From ZLKRG08 sp964654815 (GTDB taxonomy: Bacteria; Actinomycetota; Actinomycetes; Nanopelagicales; Nanopelagicaceae), in NCBI GenBank assembly GCA_964654815.1, contig CAZZLH010000005.1, positions 1 through 62,468 of the forward strand: a DNA stretch of 62,468 bases, written 5' to 3'. Below the pieces are notes generated by a model. That model had not been told where the DNA came from. It saw only the letters and a list, made by a program, of their open reading frames with translations, and made no database searches. Made by a program: the position numbers and the translations under genes. Every line of letters starts with the position of its first letter. Within the stretch, counting starts at the first letter, position 1. This document shows, piece by piece, positions 1 to 9,356 of the stretch.

Positions 1-41
1 AGCGGAATAGTCGTGGTCGGAAAAGGTGTCCGAGTTACCGC

Positions 42-1502
42 TTAGAAAGTCTCCGAAAAAGTCTCCGTTTTCATAACCAGCTCTTGATATCGCGCAAAAA
101 TCTCTGGGGTATGTGCGCTTTCATATTCAACAATTTCACCAATCTGCCACTCTGGTAGTGCTCCTGTTGCCACCCAAGTGGCTTGTTTCGCCGCGCCAAG
201 TGCCACGTACTCTCCACTCGGTGGCAAGAGCACGTTGCGACCAAAGATACTTGCTGCAATAGGAGCTACCGCAGGATTCTTTGCTGCACCTCCTACTAGA
301 AGGATGCGATTTACCGAGACTCCTAATTTCTCGAGGGCGAAGACCGCATCTGCCAAACCACATAACATTCCCTCTATATAGGCGCGTGCGATGTTTGCAG
401 GATCAGAATTTGCAAGCGATAGTCCATGCAAGGTGCCGCGCGCATTTGGTCTATTAGGTGTGCGCTCTCCCTCAAAATATGGCAGTAAGGTCAAGCCATT
501 TGCGCCAGGTTGTGCACTAAGAGCTAATTTTGCCAATTCATCATGTGATACTTTTAAAAGTTTGCAAGCTGCATCCAATATTCGGGCAGCATTTAATGTG
601 CAAACTAAGGGAAGAAATCTTCCTGTGGCATCTGCAAAACCTGCGACTGCACCACTTGCATCATGGGTTGAGGTGTCGCTAACGGCAAAGGCTGTTCCTG
701 ATGTGCCAAGAGAGACCACTACATCACCTGGGAGTGCGCCGATTCCTAGTGCAGCTCCAGCGTTATCGCCGGCGCCTGGTGCAATTGGTATGCCCTTAAA
801 TTCTCCGCCAATTTGATCTGGCGCCAGCACTTTAGGAACTGTTACCTCTCGTCCACGAAGGGCTTTTGAGAGCAGATCTTTTCGGTAGCTATTGCTTCGA
901 GAGTCAAAGTATCCAGTTCCTGAGGCGTCGCTTCTGTCGGTAAATAAATCCTCTAACGAATTGCTGCCACTTAATTTCCACGAGAGGTAATCATGGGGCA
1001 AGCAAACTGCGGCTATTTGGTCTGCGTTACTTGGCTCTTGATCTGCGATCCAGCGCAATTTGGTCGCGGTAAATGAGGCAACTAACAGGGAGCCAACCGC
1101 ATCCGCGGTCGCTTGGGCGCCACCAAATTCTTGGTTCAATTCCTCCGCCTGCTTTGCCGAACGTGTGTCGTTCCATAAAAGTGCTTTGCGAACCGGTTCC
1201 CCTGAACTATTCAAAACCACGGCACCATGTTGTTGGCCGCCGATTGAGATCGCAGCAATATCAGAAATGCCCGATATTTTATTGTCTGTACTTGTTACAA
1301 GTTTTGCTTGATTGATTGCAGTATCAAGCGCCTGTTGAAATGCACCCTCAAAAGCTTTCTGCCATTCGCGAGGGTCGCACTCTGTGCCATCAGGATGACT
1401 TGCTCGGCTCTCTGCAACGAGCGCGCCACTTTCGATATTTCGCAAAGTTACCTTCACTGATTGTGTTGAGGTATCAACTCCGGCTACGACTTTTGCGCTC
1501 AA
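42..1502 (-). CDS. xylB: Xylulokinase (FGGY family)
   Basis: ATP-dependent phosphorylation of D-xylulose to xylulose 5-phosphate, feeding the pentose phosphate pathway. The N-terminal phosphate-binding segment (GVDTSTQS) is visible, as is the C-terminal FGGY-type core with GDNAGAALG (catalytic Asp) and LGTSGT. The open frame extends upstream to 1619, but the extra 39 residues have no family counterpart. I prefer the TTG at 1502, which has a GGGGGA ribosome site just before it and places GVDTS near the N-terminus, giving 486 residues, normal for XylB. It is divergent from pfkA. No xylose isomerase or transporter is present, so the substrate source is unknown. A related FGGY sugar kinase is the main alternative. 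Confidence 0.85.
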   Translation of the reverse strand: MSAKVVAGVDTSTQSVKVTLRNIESGALVAESRASHPDGTECDPREWQKAFEGAFQQALDTAINQAKLVTSTDNKISGISDIAAISIGGQQHGAVVLNSSGEPVRKALLWNDTRSAKQAEELNQEFGGAQATADAVGSLLVASFTATKLRWIADQEPSNADQIAAVCLPHDYLSWKLSGSNSLEDLFTDRSDASGTGYFDSRSNSYRKDLLSKALRGREVTVPKVLAPDQIGGEFKGIPIAPGAGDNAGAALGIGALPGDVVVSLGTSGTAFAVSDTSTHDASGAVAGFADATGRFLPLVCTLNAARILDAACKLLKVSHDELAKLALSAQPGANGLTLLPYFEGERTPNRPNARGTLHGLSLANSDPANIARAYIEGMLCGLADAVFALEKLGVSVNRILLVGGAAKNPAVAPIAASIFGRNVLLPPSGEYVALGAAKQATWVATGALPEWQIGEIVEYESAHTPEIFARYQELVMKTETFSETF

Positions 1503-1631
1503 AATTCCCCCATTTATCCGGCTTGCTGGCCATTCTTCAGGTCCAAAGGCTAGACTTACTTCGTCAGCGTTGACCATAGGCAATTTGGGCAAATTAGCCA
1601 ATCTCTGCAAGTTAAGCAATTTTTCGGTAAA

Positions 1632-1645
1632 AAATTGTGCAATTT
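1632..1645. promoter_or_regulatory. Inverted repeat in the xylB/pfkA divergent spacer
   Basis: AAATTG-TG-CAATTT, a dyad with 6-base arms, sits in the roughly 180-base spacer between the preferred xylB start and pfkA. It could be an operator for either gene. AT-rich dyads also arise by chance, so this is weak. Confidence 0.25.
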
Positions 1646-1684
1646 ACTGATTTGCCATCAAATAATTTCTTTTGGAGTAATTTC

Positions 1685-2710
1685 ATGCGTATTGGTGTGC
1701 TTACTGGTGGTGGCGACTGCCCAGGTTTGAATGCAGTTATTCGAGCGGTGGTCCGAAAAGGTGTAAGGGAATATAACCACGAATTCATCGGCTTTAGAGA
1801 TGGATGGCGCGGCCCTCTTGAGGGACTGACTATGGAGCTAAACATCCAAGCCACTCGAGGCATTTTGCCAAGAGGTGGCACTATTTTGGGATCTTCTCGC
1901 ACCAATCCATTCAAGATTGAGAATGGTGTAGAGCGCATAAAAGAGAATCTCGAGAAGATGGGCGTGGATGCGCTAATCGCAATTGGCGGCGAGGATACAT
2001 TGGGTGTTGCTACCAAACTCGACGGGTTAGGCGTGAAAGTAATTGGCGTTCCTAAGACCATCGATAATGATCTCAACAATACTGACTACACATTTGGTTT
2101 TGATACTGCAGTCAATATTGCGGTGGAGGCAATTGACCGACTACACACCACTGCAGAGTCACATCACCGCGCATTGATAGTTGAGGTTATGGGCCGCCAT
2201 GCTGGTTGGATTGCTCTGCATTCGGGAATCGCAGGTGGCGCTGCATGCATATTGATTCCAGAGGTCAAGTTCTCATTGGATAAGGTCTGTGAATTTGTTG
2301 AATCAAGATTCAAGCAATCTTATGCGCCAATCATCGTTGTGGCTGAGGGCGCTATTCCAGTTGATGGTGACATGGTCACGAAAGATCAGACGCTAGATGC
2401 CTTTGGCCATGTGAAGTTATCAGGTATCGGGGATTGGTTAGCGAAACAGATTGAGGCACGCACTGGCAAGGAAGCCCGCACCTCGGTACTTGGCCACATT
2501 CAACGTGGCGGCACCCCAACTGCGTTTGATCGCGTATTGGCGACCCGCTTTGGAATCCATGCCATAACTGCCGCATCTGAAGGGGACTGGGGCAAGATGG
2601 TCGCACTTCACGGAACCAATATCGTGCGTGTACCACTTGAATCTGCAACCGGGGTTTTAAAGACTGTTAATCCTGAGCTTTACAAAGAGGCAGAGATCTT
2701 CTTCGGATAA
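1685..2710 (+). CDS. pfkA: 6-phosphofructokinase, probably pyrophosphate-dependent
   Basis: Phosphorylates fructose 6-phosphate in glycolysis, and is reversible if PPi-linked. It starts at ATG 1685 (MRIGVL) after GGAG; the frame is open further upstream but the family begins here. The product is 341 residues. The phosphoryl-donor loop GGGDCPG is at residues 8-14. Position 104 is Asp (GGEDT) and position 124 is Lys (PKTIDND). In this family Asp104 with Lys124 marks PPi users, while ATP users keep Gly104. The body closely resembles, from memory, the PPi-PFK of Amycolatopsis methanolica. Phosphofructokinase identity is secure; donor choice is inferred from two residues. Confidence 0.9.
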   Translation: MRIGVLTGGGDCPGLNAVIRAVVRKGVREYNHEFIGFRDGWRGPLEGLTMELNIQATRGILPRGGTILGSSRTNPFKIENGVERIKENLEKMGVDALIAIGGEDTLGVATKLDGLGVKVIGVPKTIDNDLNNTDYTFGFDTAVNIAVEAIDRLHTTAESHHRALIVEVMGRHAGWIALHSGIAGGAACILIPEVKFSLDKVCEFVESRFKQSYAPIIVVAEGAIPVDGDMVTKDQTLDAFGHVKLSGIGDWLAKQIEARTGKEARTSVLGHIQRGGTPTAFDRVLATRFGIHAITAASEGDWGKMVALHGTNIVRVPLESATGVLKTVNPELYKEAEIFFG

Positions 2711-2751
2711 TTACCAAACCCGAATATCTCTCTTCAAAGTAAGATTCGCAG

Positions 2752-4083
2752 ATGACTAATCTGGAGGCGCTCTTTACTCCTGGCCTGATTGCGGCCCAAC
2801 AGCCGCAATGGCCTAAGCCGGAGTTAGATCGTGCCGTCACAGAATTAAAGAGTTTCCCTCCGTTGGTATTTGCCGGTGAATGTGATGATCTCAAATCGAG
2901 AATCGCACTTGCGGCAGAGGGCAAGGCATTTTGGTTGCAGGGCGGTGATTGTGCTGAGACTTTTGCAGCAGCGACCGCAGATTCAATTCGCGATCGAATC
3001 AAGACCATTCTGCAGATGGCGGCCATCTTGCAGTACTACTCATCCTTACCCGTAATCAAAGTTGGACGTATGGCCGGGCAATTTGCAAAGCCCCGCTCAA
3101 GTGATACCGAGACTAGAGATGGAGTAACTCTTCCGGCTTATCGTGGTGATGCGGTGAATGATTTGGAGTTCAATGAGAGCGCCCGCAGACCCGATCCGAA
3201 TCGATTGGTAAGGGTCTATAACACCTCAGCGGCCACATTAAATTTGGTGCGAGCATTTACTCAAGGTGGATTTGCTGATCTGCGTAAAGTCCATGATTGG
3301 AATAAGGGATTTGTTAAAGATACTCCATACGCAGCTCAATATGAGGCGATGGCAACAGAGATCGGTCGCGCCTTGGACTTTATGCGTTCTGCTGGAGTGG
3401 ACCCTGAAGAATTCAAGACCGTTGAGTTCTACTCAAGCCATGAGGCTTTGATTCTCGAATACGAGAAAGCGCTCACGCGCATAGATTCACGTACCGGCAA
3501 TCCTTATGATGTTTCGGGACACTTTATTTGGATCGGCGAACGCACCCGTCAATTAGATGGCGCACATATCGATTTTGCGGCAAAGGTACATAATCCAATT
3601 GGCGTCAAACTTGGACCTAAATCAACTGTCGATGATGCATTGAAATTAATTGATAAGTTAGATCCAAATCGCGAGCCTGGCCGATTGACCTTCATTACTC
3701 GTATGGGCGCGGGCAAGATTCGTGACGCGCTTCCAGCTCTAGTTGATGGCGTCACCAAATCAGGTGCAAAAGTACTCTGGGTTTGCGATCCGATGCATGG
3801 CAATACCTTTGAATCATCGACCGGGTATAAGACCCGTAAGTTTGAGGATGTCATGGATGAAGTCAAGGGTTTCTTCGAGGTGCATAAAGCACTCGGGACC
3901 TATCCAGGTGGAATTCATATCGAATTGACTGGCGATGACGTAACCGAATGTCTCGGTGGTGGCGCCCAGATCTCAGCAGAGGATTTGGCCACCAGGTATG
4001 AGACCGCCTGTGATCCACGCCTAAATCACACTCAATCCTTGGAGTTGGCATTCTTGGTTGCGGAGATGTTGCGCGACCGCTAA
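2752..4083 (+). CDS. aroG: 3-deoxy-7-phosphoheptulonate synthase, class II
   Basis: Condenses phosphoenolpyruvate with erythrose 4-phosphate, the first step of the shikimate pathway. At 443 residues it is a class II (plant/actinobacterial) enzyme. The metal-site Cys lies in GGDCAETF (Cys67), followed by the KVGRMAGQFAKPRSS block, the WIGERTR segment, and CDPMHGN and GGIHIELTGDDVTECLGG near the C-terminus. It follows pfkA by 41 bases and probably shares its transcript. It supplies precursor for the trp genes about 50 kb away in this window. Confidence 0.95.
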   Translation: MTNLEALFTPGLIAAQQPQWPKPELDRAVTELKSFPPLVFAGECDDLKSRIALAAEGKAFWLQGGDCAETFAAATADSIRDRIKTILQMAAILQYYSSLPVIKVGRMAGQFAKPRSSDTETRDGVTLPAYRGDAVNDLEFNESARRPDPNRLVRVYNTSAATLNLVRAFTQGGFADLRKVHDWNKGFVKDTPYAAQYEAMATEIGRALDFMRSAGVDPEEFKTVEFYSSHEALILEYEKALTRIDSRTGNPYDVSGHFIWIGERTRQLDGAHIDFAAKVHNPIGVKLGPKSTVDDALKLIDKLDPNREPGRLTFITRMGAGKIRDALPALVDGVTKSGAKVLWVCDPMHGNTFESSTGYKTRKFEDVMDEVKGFFEVHKALGTYPGGIHIELTGDDVTECLGGGAQISAEDLATRYETACDPRLNHTQSLELAFLVAEMLRDR

Positions 4084-4103
4084 CTATGGCATAACTTGCG
4101 CAA

Positions 4104-4592
4104 GTGGCGCTTCTTGCTAGCACTTTCGACTCTCCAATTGGAACCATAAATCTAATTGCTGATGGAAGTATCTTGTTAGCGGCGAACTTGAGTAATTTGA
4201 AATCAGCCAAAGCTTCACTTCATCCGGATTATGCTGGGCATAAAATCGAATCAGTAAAGAAGATTCCGATTATCACTGAATTACTCAAAGATTACTTTGA
4301 TGGTGATATTACGGCCATCAATGGCATAAAGGTTTCTCAACCGGGCGGCTCGTTCTCACAAGATGCATGGAAGGCGATGCGTAAGGTTCGAGGCACTATC
4401 TCATATTCAGAACTTGCAAAACGAGCTGGATCCCCAGCTGCGATAAGAGCTGCTGGAAGTGCCTGTGCCAAGAATGCGATTGTGTTGGTGGTCCCATGCC
4501 ACCGAATCATTAAGACGGGTGGCAACCTTGGCAATTATGCCTATGGATTAAATAAGAAAGAGTGGTTGTTAAGCCACGAGGGTGCGCTTTAG
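4104..4592 (+). CDS. ogt: Methylated-DNA--protein-cysteine S-methyltransferase
   Basis: Suicide repair of O6-alkylguanine. The PCHRII active-site motif places the acceptor Cys at residue 132, and the DNA-binding helix (YSELAKRAGSPAAIRAAGSA) precedes it. Length 162 is typical of Ogt. The start is GTG 4104 with no strong ribosome site; the nearby ATG at 4086 runs straight into a stop. Its 3' end overlaps the convergent ltaE by 24 bases. Confidence 0.93.
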   Translation: MALLASTFDSPIGTINLIADGSILLAANLSNLKSAKASLHPDYAGHKIESVKKIPIITELLKDYFDGDITAINGIKVSQPGGSFSQDAWKAMRKVRGTISYSELAKRAGSPAAIRAAGSACAKNAIVLVVPCHRIIKTGGNLGNYAYGLNKKEWLLSHEGAL

Positions 4593-5582
4593 CACCTCGC
4601 AGGTTGTTTGAATATCTGAATCGCTTAGATCCATGTGCGTGACAAGTCTGACAAAGTTTGGACCAAGTGCACCAGCCAATATGCCATTTTGTTTGAGAAT
4701 CGCAGCATATTCAGAGGCATTGAATGGATAATGAGAGACGTCAAGTGCCACGATGTTGGTATGAATATCTTGCGCAGCTAAACCAGCTGCCACCGCTAAT
4801 TTGCGGGCATTTTCGTGGTCTTTTGCCAACTTAGGCAGGTTGTGCTCCAGCGCGAAATCGGCAGCTGCGGCAAGTAATCCGACTTGGCGCATTCCAGCGC
4901 CGTATCTCTTGCGCCAGATGCGTGCCTCGGCAATTCGCTCCTTCGAGGACAAGAGCATTGAACCGATTGGGGCGCCTAAACCTTTGGAGAAACAGACGCT
5001 AATAGTCTCAAAATATTTTCCGTATTCGACAAAGCTCACGCCTGAGGCGATATGTGCATTCCAAATTCGCGCACCGTCTAAATGTAAAAATAATCCCGCC
5101 TCAGTTGCACCTTGATGTAATTTTTTGATCTCATCAATTGGCTGAACAATGCCACCACCAAAATTATGGGTATTTTCGACCGCGATGGCCTTGGTCGATA
5201 CTAGATATGGACCTGCATCGGGGTGGGCGAGAGCTAAAGCGCTATCTGCAGCCAATAAACCTTTATCTGAGGCCCAAGTGCGAGTGGTAATTCCACTAAA
5301 TGCGGCTGCGGCGCCTAGCTCTGCCCTAGCGATATGAGCGCTCTCTTCCATTATTAACTCTTCACCGGGCTTTACCAAAGTCCGAATCCCCAATTGGTTG
5401 GAGAGAGAACCGGTTGGAGTGAATAAGCCAGCAGCCTTGCCAAATAACGCAGCCACTTTCTCTTCAAAGGCGTTGACCGTGGGATCGTCTCCGTAGACAT
5501 CATCACCTACAGCTGCTTTGGACATCGCATCTAGCATTTCGGCTGAAGGCTTGGTGACGGTGTCGGAGCGCAGATCAATCAT
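4569..5582 (-). CDS. ltaE: Low-specificity L-threonine aldolase
   Basis: PLP enzyme cleaving L-threonine or allo-threonine to glycine and acetaldehyde. It is a fold-type I aminotransferase-like protein of 337 residues that opens with the family hallmark MIDLRSDTVTKP. VYGDDPT follows, then the HLDGARIWNA segment, and the PLP lysine is in CFSKGLGAP (Lys200). It overlaps the upstream permease by an ATGA junction, so it is the last gene of the minus-strand run, and it overlaps ogt tail to tail. Confidence 0.93.
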   Translation of the reverse strand: MIDLRSDTVTKPSAEMLDAMSKAAVGDDVYGDDPTVNAFEEKVAALFGKAAGLFTPTGSLSNQLGIRTLVKPGEELIMEESAHIARAELGAAAAFSGITTRTWASDKGLLAADSALALAHPDAGPYLVSTKAIAVENTHNFGGGIVQPIDEIKKLHQGATEAGLFLHLDGARIWNAHIASGVSFVEYGKYFETISVCFSKGLGAPIGSMLLSSKERIAEARIWRKRYGAGMRQVGLLAAAADFALEHNLPKLAKDHENARKLAVAAGLAAQDIHTNIVALDVSHYPFNASEYAAILKQNGILAGALGPNFVRLVTHMDLSDSDIQTTCEVLKRTLVA

Positions 5583-6433
5583 GTCTTTACTTTTCCTTCA
5601 TGGAAGACGATGGTGTACATCGAGATTACAACTAAAAGGCCGCCAAATAAAGTACGCATAGATAGGACCTCGCCACCAAGTGTGACGGCAAAGAGCGCTG
5701 AGAAGACAACTTCCATCGTCATGATGACAGCGGCTTTGGTAGATTCAATAATCGCTTGCGACCAGGTTTGGACGATAAAAGCCGTCACCGTGCAGATGAT
5801 GGCGGTGAAGATAATTACGCCCCAAACGCCATTATCTGGTGGGGTCTGGAATCCTTCTATCACCGCTGCGATTCCGGTCATAACTGCGACCACCAAAATC
5901 TGCATAAAGGTCATAGCCCATAGATCTCTACCTTTACTCCAACGGCTCAAGCCGATGATCTGACCGGTATACATCAGCGCGCTAAAGAGCACCAACATCT
6001 CACCAAGTCCCACGGTTAAGCCTTTAATCGAGAGCAATCCAAGTCCGGTAGTCGCGATGGCAATCGAGATCCAAACTGTTCTACCAAGTTTGCGACCACC
6101 AAAGATCTGCTCAAATAATGGTGTCGCAACTACATATAGACCTGTTATGAAACCGGTAACTGCGGCCGAAGTCATATCCAGTCCATAAGTCTGCGTGATA
6201 AATCCGGCACCTAAGAAAAGACCTGTTATGCCACCATGTTTGATGATGTCCTTATCGATTTTGCGAAGTATGTTGGGGTGAATAATCAATAAGGCAATCG
6301 CAGCAATTGCAAATCTGTAGAAGAGAAAGCTATTGACTGATTGGCGCCCTAAGGCATCTTTCATCGTTACGAATGCCAAACCCCAAGAAGCTGCTACAAA
6401 CAACAAGAGCAGCGAAGCTACACGATGTTTCAT
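5579..6433 (-). CDS. EamA/DMT-family membrane transporter
   Basis: A 284-residue hydrophobic protein with about ten predicted membrane segments in two similar halves, the usual drug/metabolite transporter layout. The substrate cannot be read from sequence; members export amino acids or metabolites. Both ends overlap neighbours by four bases, so it is translationally coupled with nfo and ltaE. Coupling to threonine aldolase makes an amino-acid-related substrate possible, but this is inference. Confidence 0.85.
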   Translation of the reverse strand: MKHRVASLLLLFVAASWGLAFVTMKDALGRQSVNSFLFYRFAIAAIALLIIHPNILRKIDKDIIKHGGITGLFLGAGFITQTYGLDMTSAAVTGFITGLYVVATPLFEQIFGGRKLGRTVWISIAIATTGLGLLSIKGLTVGLGEMLVLFSALMYTGQIIGLSRWSKGRDLWAMTFMQILVVAVMTGIAAVIEGFQTPPDNGVWGVIIFTAIICTVTAFIVQTWSQAIIESTKAAVIMTMEVVFSALFAVTLGGEVLSMRTLFGGLLVVISMYTIVFHEGKVKT

Positions 6434-7287
6434 CCCCGAAACTTCTTTAGTAACGCGACCTCTTTGCCGTGTTCAGGTTCTTCGCCAGGAGTTTCGAGGA
6501 TTAAGGGCACATTAGCAATTGCCGGGTGCTTTAACATCTCTTTGAAGGAATCGAGTCCGATGAATCCATCGCCAAGATTTTGATGGCGGTCTTTCAAGGC
6601 TCCGCATACATCCATAGAGTCGTTGACGTGCACCAACTGAAATCTCTCTTGGCCTGCGATTTGGATTAGTAAATCCAAAGTTTCGGTCATGCCACCTTTC
6701 TTTGCAATGTCATGTCCAGCAGCAAATACATGGCAGGTATCTAGACAGATTCCAACTTTTGGGTGGTACTCCAAAGCCTTTAAATAATTCTCTAAATCAT
6801 CGAGTTTCTTTACTAACGACTGACCTTGACCGGCAGTAGGTTCTAGAAGTAGCGATGGCGCGTCATCATCTAGCGCTTCCAGAATCGGCATAACTCCATC
6901 GTGAATCTGTTGCCATGCCTTTGGCACATGCGCCTCATCTACCGCTGAGCCGGTATGAATTACCACCCCTAGCGCACCAATATCTTTGCCGCGCTTTAGC
7001 GAATACTCGGTGGAGGCTAGAGAATTCTTATAAGTAGCTTCGGTAGGAGAGCCCAAGTTAATTAGAAATGGCGCGTGTACGAAAGTAGTTACATCCATCG
7101 CCGCAGCTTTGCTTCGAAAATCCTCATCGGCTGCGCTATTTGGTTCTGGCATCGCCCAACCTCTTGGATTGGAGGCAAAGACTTGAATGACTTCCGCTTT
7201 TATGGTTTCGGCATAGCCGAGTGATCGTTTGGCCATTCCTCCCGAAGTTGGGGTGTGGGCACCTATCCTCGGTAAGTTTTTGGCCAT
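6430..7287 (-). CDS. nfo: Endonuclease IV (deoxyribonuclease IV)
   Basis: AP endonuclease of base-excision repair. It is a TIM-barrel xylose-isomerase-like fold of 285 residues. Metal-ligand segments are visible: FVHAPFLINL, VIHTGSA, LLLEPTAGQG, CLDTCHVFAAGHD, VHVNDSMD and LILETPG. The ATG at 7287 lies five bases after the kinase stop with TAAGG before it. It sits in an operon-like run below the PASTA kinase. Confidence 0.94.
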   Translation of the reverse strand: MAKNLPRIGAHTPTSGGMAKRSLGYAETIKAEVIQVFASNPRGWAMPEPNSAADEDFRSKAAAMDVTTFVHAPFLINLGSPTEATYKNSLASTEYSLKRGKDIGALGVVIHTGSAVDEAHVPKAWQQIHDGVMPILEALDDDAPSLLLEPTAGQGQSLVKKLDDLENYLKALEYHPKVGICLDTCHVFAAGHDIAKKGGMTETLDLLIQIAGQERFQLVHVNDSMDVCGALKDRHQNLGDGFIGLDSFKEMLKHPAIANVPLILETPGEEPEHGKEVALLKKFRG

Positions 7288-7292
7288 AAGCC

Positions 7293-9346
7293 TTACCCTA
7301 TAGTGATAGTGACTTTAGTGCCACGTTTTATTCGAGAGCCTTCTTTTACTGATTGGGCAATTACTTTGCCACTTCTTCCGATGATTTTTGGCACGAATTT
7401 TAGGCCCAATTCCTTCAAAGTTTTTTCAGCAACATCTTTTTTAGTACCAATTAATCCTGGCATTGTTGAATATTCAGAACCATTAGATATCAGAATCTCT
7501 ATCCTGGTTCCCTTTGGGTATTCTTTTATTTCGTTGGGAGTCTGTGAAATCACCACACCCTTTACATATTTTTCGCTATAAGGATATTTGGGGTAGACCT
7601 TGAAACCTGCTGCAACTAGAGCCTCCACAGCATCTTTCCCAATCTTGGTTTCATAATTAGTCATTTGGATCATTTCAAGTCCCTTACTCAAAATAATCTT
7701 CACACCAGCGCCACGCCTTACTTGGGCGCCTGCCTNNNNNNNNNNNNNNNNNNNNNNNNNNNNNNNNNNNNNNNNNNNNNNNNNNNNNNNNNNNNNNNNN
7801 NNNNNNNNNNNNNNNNNNNNNNNNNNNNNNNNNNNCCCTTACTCAAAATAATCTTCACACCAGCGCCACGCCTTACTTGGGCGCCTGCCTTTGGTTCGGT
7901 CCCAATCACATATCCCTTTGGGATCTTTTCATCAAACACTTCCTCAGTAACCGGAGTTTCAATCGGTAATGAAGAGAGCATCTTTGTTGCGGCATCCAGC
8001 GTCAACTTTGCTACATCAGGAATCTGATAACGCTCTGGTCCCTTAGATAAGACCAGTTTTACGACACCGCCCTCATCAATCTTCCCGCCTCCTTCTGGTT
8101 CGGTTTTTATGATGATGCCCTTGTCGATATCTTCACTAAATTCTTGTTTTGAGATTTCGCTGGTCAAGCCCAAGGGTTTTAGCACTGTCTCAGCTTGCTT
8201 TACGGTGCCGCCAATCAATGATGGAACCGTCACTTTTGCGCCAGGTCCAATCAACGTCCACCAACCGCCAATGCCGACTGCAACGGCGAGTAGCGGGATA
8301 AAGAGGCGAACTCTTCTTTTTGGACGTATTGGCGCCTTTACCTCACCGCTTTTTTCACGAGCTATTTCCCGTGTGATTTCTTTGGTTGGTTCATTGTCGA
8401 TTGGCTCGATTTTTTTGCTTCTAACTGGCTTGGGTGGTTGCTTACGTATCGGCAGATCTAACTCCAGGCTCATCTGCTGCCGTGACGGATCGAATTTGAT
8501 TTGGATATTACGTAGCGCATTTGCAAAAGCCGTGGCATCTTTAGGACGATCATCTGGATTTCTACTTGTGGCAGCAAAAATCAACTCATCAAGTTCTTTT
8601 GGAATCTTCAGGTCTTTGCCACTTATTACGCTACTTACTTTAGGAATATCCTCATTTACGTGCATATAGGCGATTTGAAGCGGTGAATCGCTTATGTAAG
8701 GTCGCTTGCCTGTTAGCATCTCAAATGCCATGACTCCGACCGAGTAAATATCACTTCTAGCATCGGAAATCCCACGTTGGACTTGTTCGGGAGATAGGTA
8801 CGAGACGCTTCCGAGAATCACACTTGCCTCAGCTGTCATGGTTCTACCTAAATTTGATCCTCGCGCAAGGCCAAAATCGGCAATCTTTATTCGGCCATCA
8901 TCTGAAATCAAAATATTCTCAGGCTTAATATCTCTATGAATAATCCCGATTTGGTGGGCCGCAGACAAGGCGCTCACAATCGGGGAGAGATAATTGATTG
9001 TCTCATTAACGGTAAATTGCCCTTTAGTTGCAATTAACTCTCGAAGTGTTCGCCCTTCAACTAACTCCATCACGAGGAAGACTGCGGGTATGCCTGATTG
9101 ATTCCATCCCTGATCCATAACATTCACGATGTTTGGATGGGAGAGCGATGCCGCCGCTTTGGCCTCTCGGATGAACCTAGAAATAAAATCTTCATCTTGG
9201 GCCAAATGGGGATGCATAATCTTTACCGCTACTTTGCGATCTAATCGGGTATCGATACCCTCATAAATGGTGCCCATTCCGCCATTGGCGATGATGCGGA
9301 TGAGTTCATAGCGGTTATCGATTAATTGTCCGCTTAGGTCACTCAC
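7293..9346 (-). CDS. PknB-type Ser/Thr protein kinase with PASTA repeats (interrupted by an assembly gap)
   Basis: Transmembrane kinase that senses cell-wall fragments. The kinase domain (about residues 10-275) has Gly-rich NGGMGTIYEG, Lys42, HRDIKPEN (Asp139) and DFG (Asp157). A basic/proline linker, one membrane helix near residue 350 and PASTA repeats follow. The 100 Ns at 7736-7835 split it in the raw frames, but a 55-base sequence is duplicated at 7681-7735 and 7836-7890. Removing one copy plus the Ns (155 bases) rejoins both halves in frame into a 632-residue protein ending at 7293. The start is GTG 9346, 11 bases after the P-loop kinase stop. It lies outside the dcw cluster. Confidence 0.9.
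7736..7835. other. Assembly gap 1 (100 N) with 55-base duplicated flanks
   Basis: The 55 bases ending at 7735 are identical to the 55 bases starting at 7836. This is the signature of two overlapping contig ends that were scaffolded without merging. The true sequence probably contains neither the Ns nor one copy. Confidence 0.95.
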
Positions 9347-9356
9347 GGAGGGAATT

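Noticed and set aside
1503..1619. N-terminal extension of xylulokinase from ATG 1619
   Set aside because: The 39 extra residues have no family counterpart, and TTG 1502 has a good ribosome site and the normal N-terminus.
7681..7890. Genuine direct repeat or mobile element ends around gap 1
   Set aside because: Exact identity abutting the Ns on both sides and in-frame restoration on collapse point to an assembly overlap.
7665..8027. Plus-strand 120-residue frame across gap 1
   Set aside because: It is antisense to the PASTA kinase and crosses the Ns; it contains the duplicated contig end twice.
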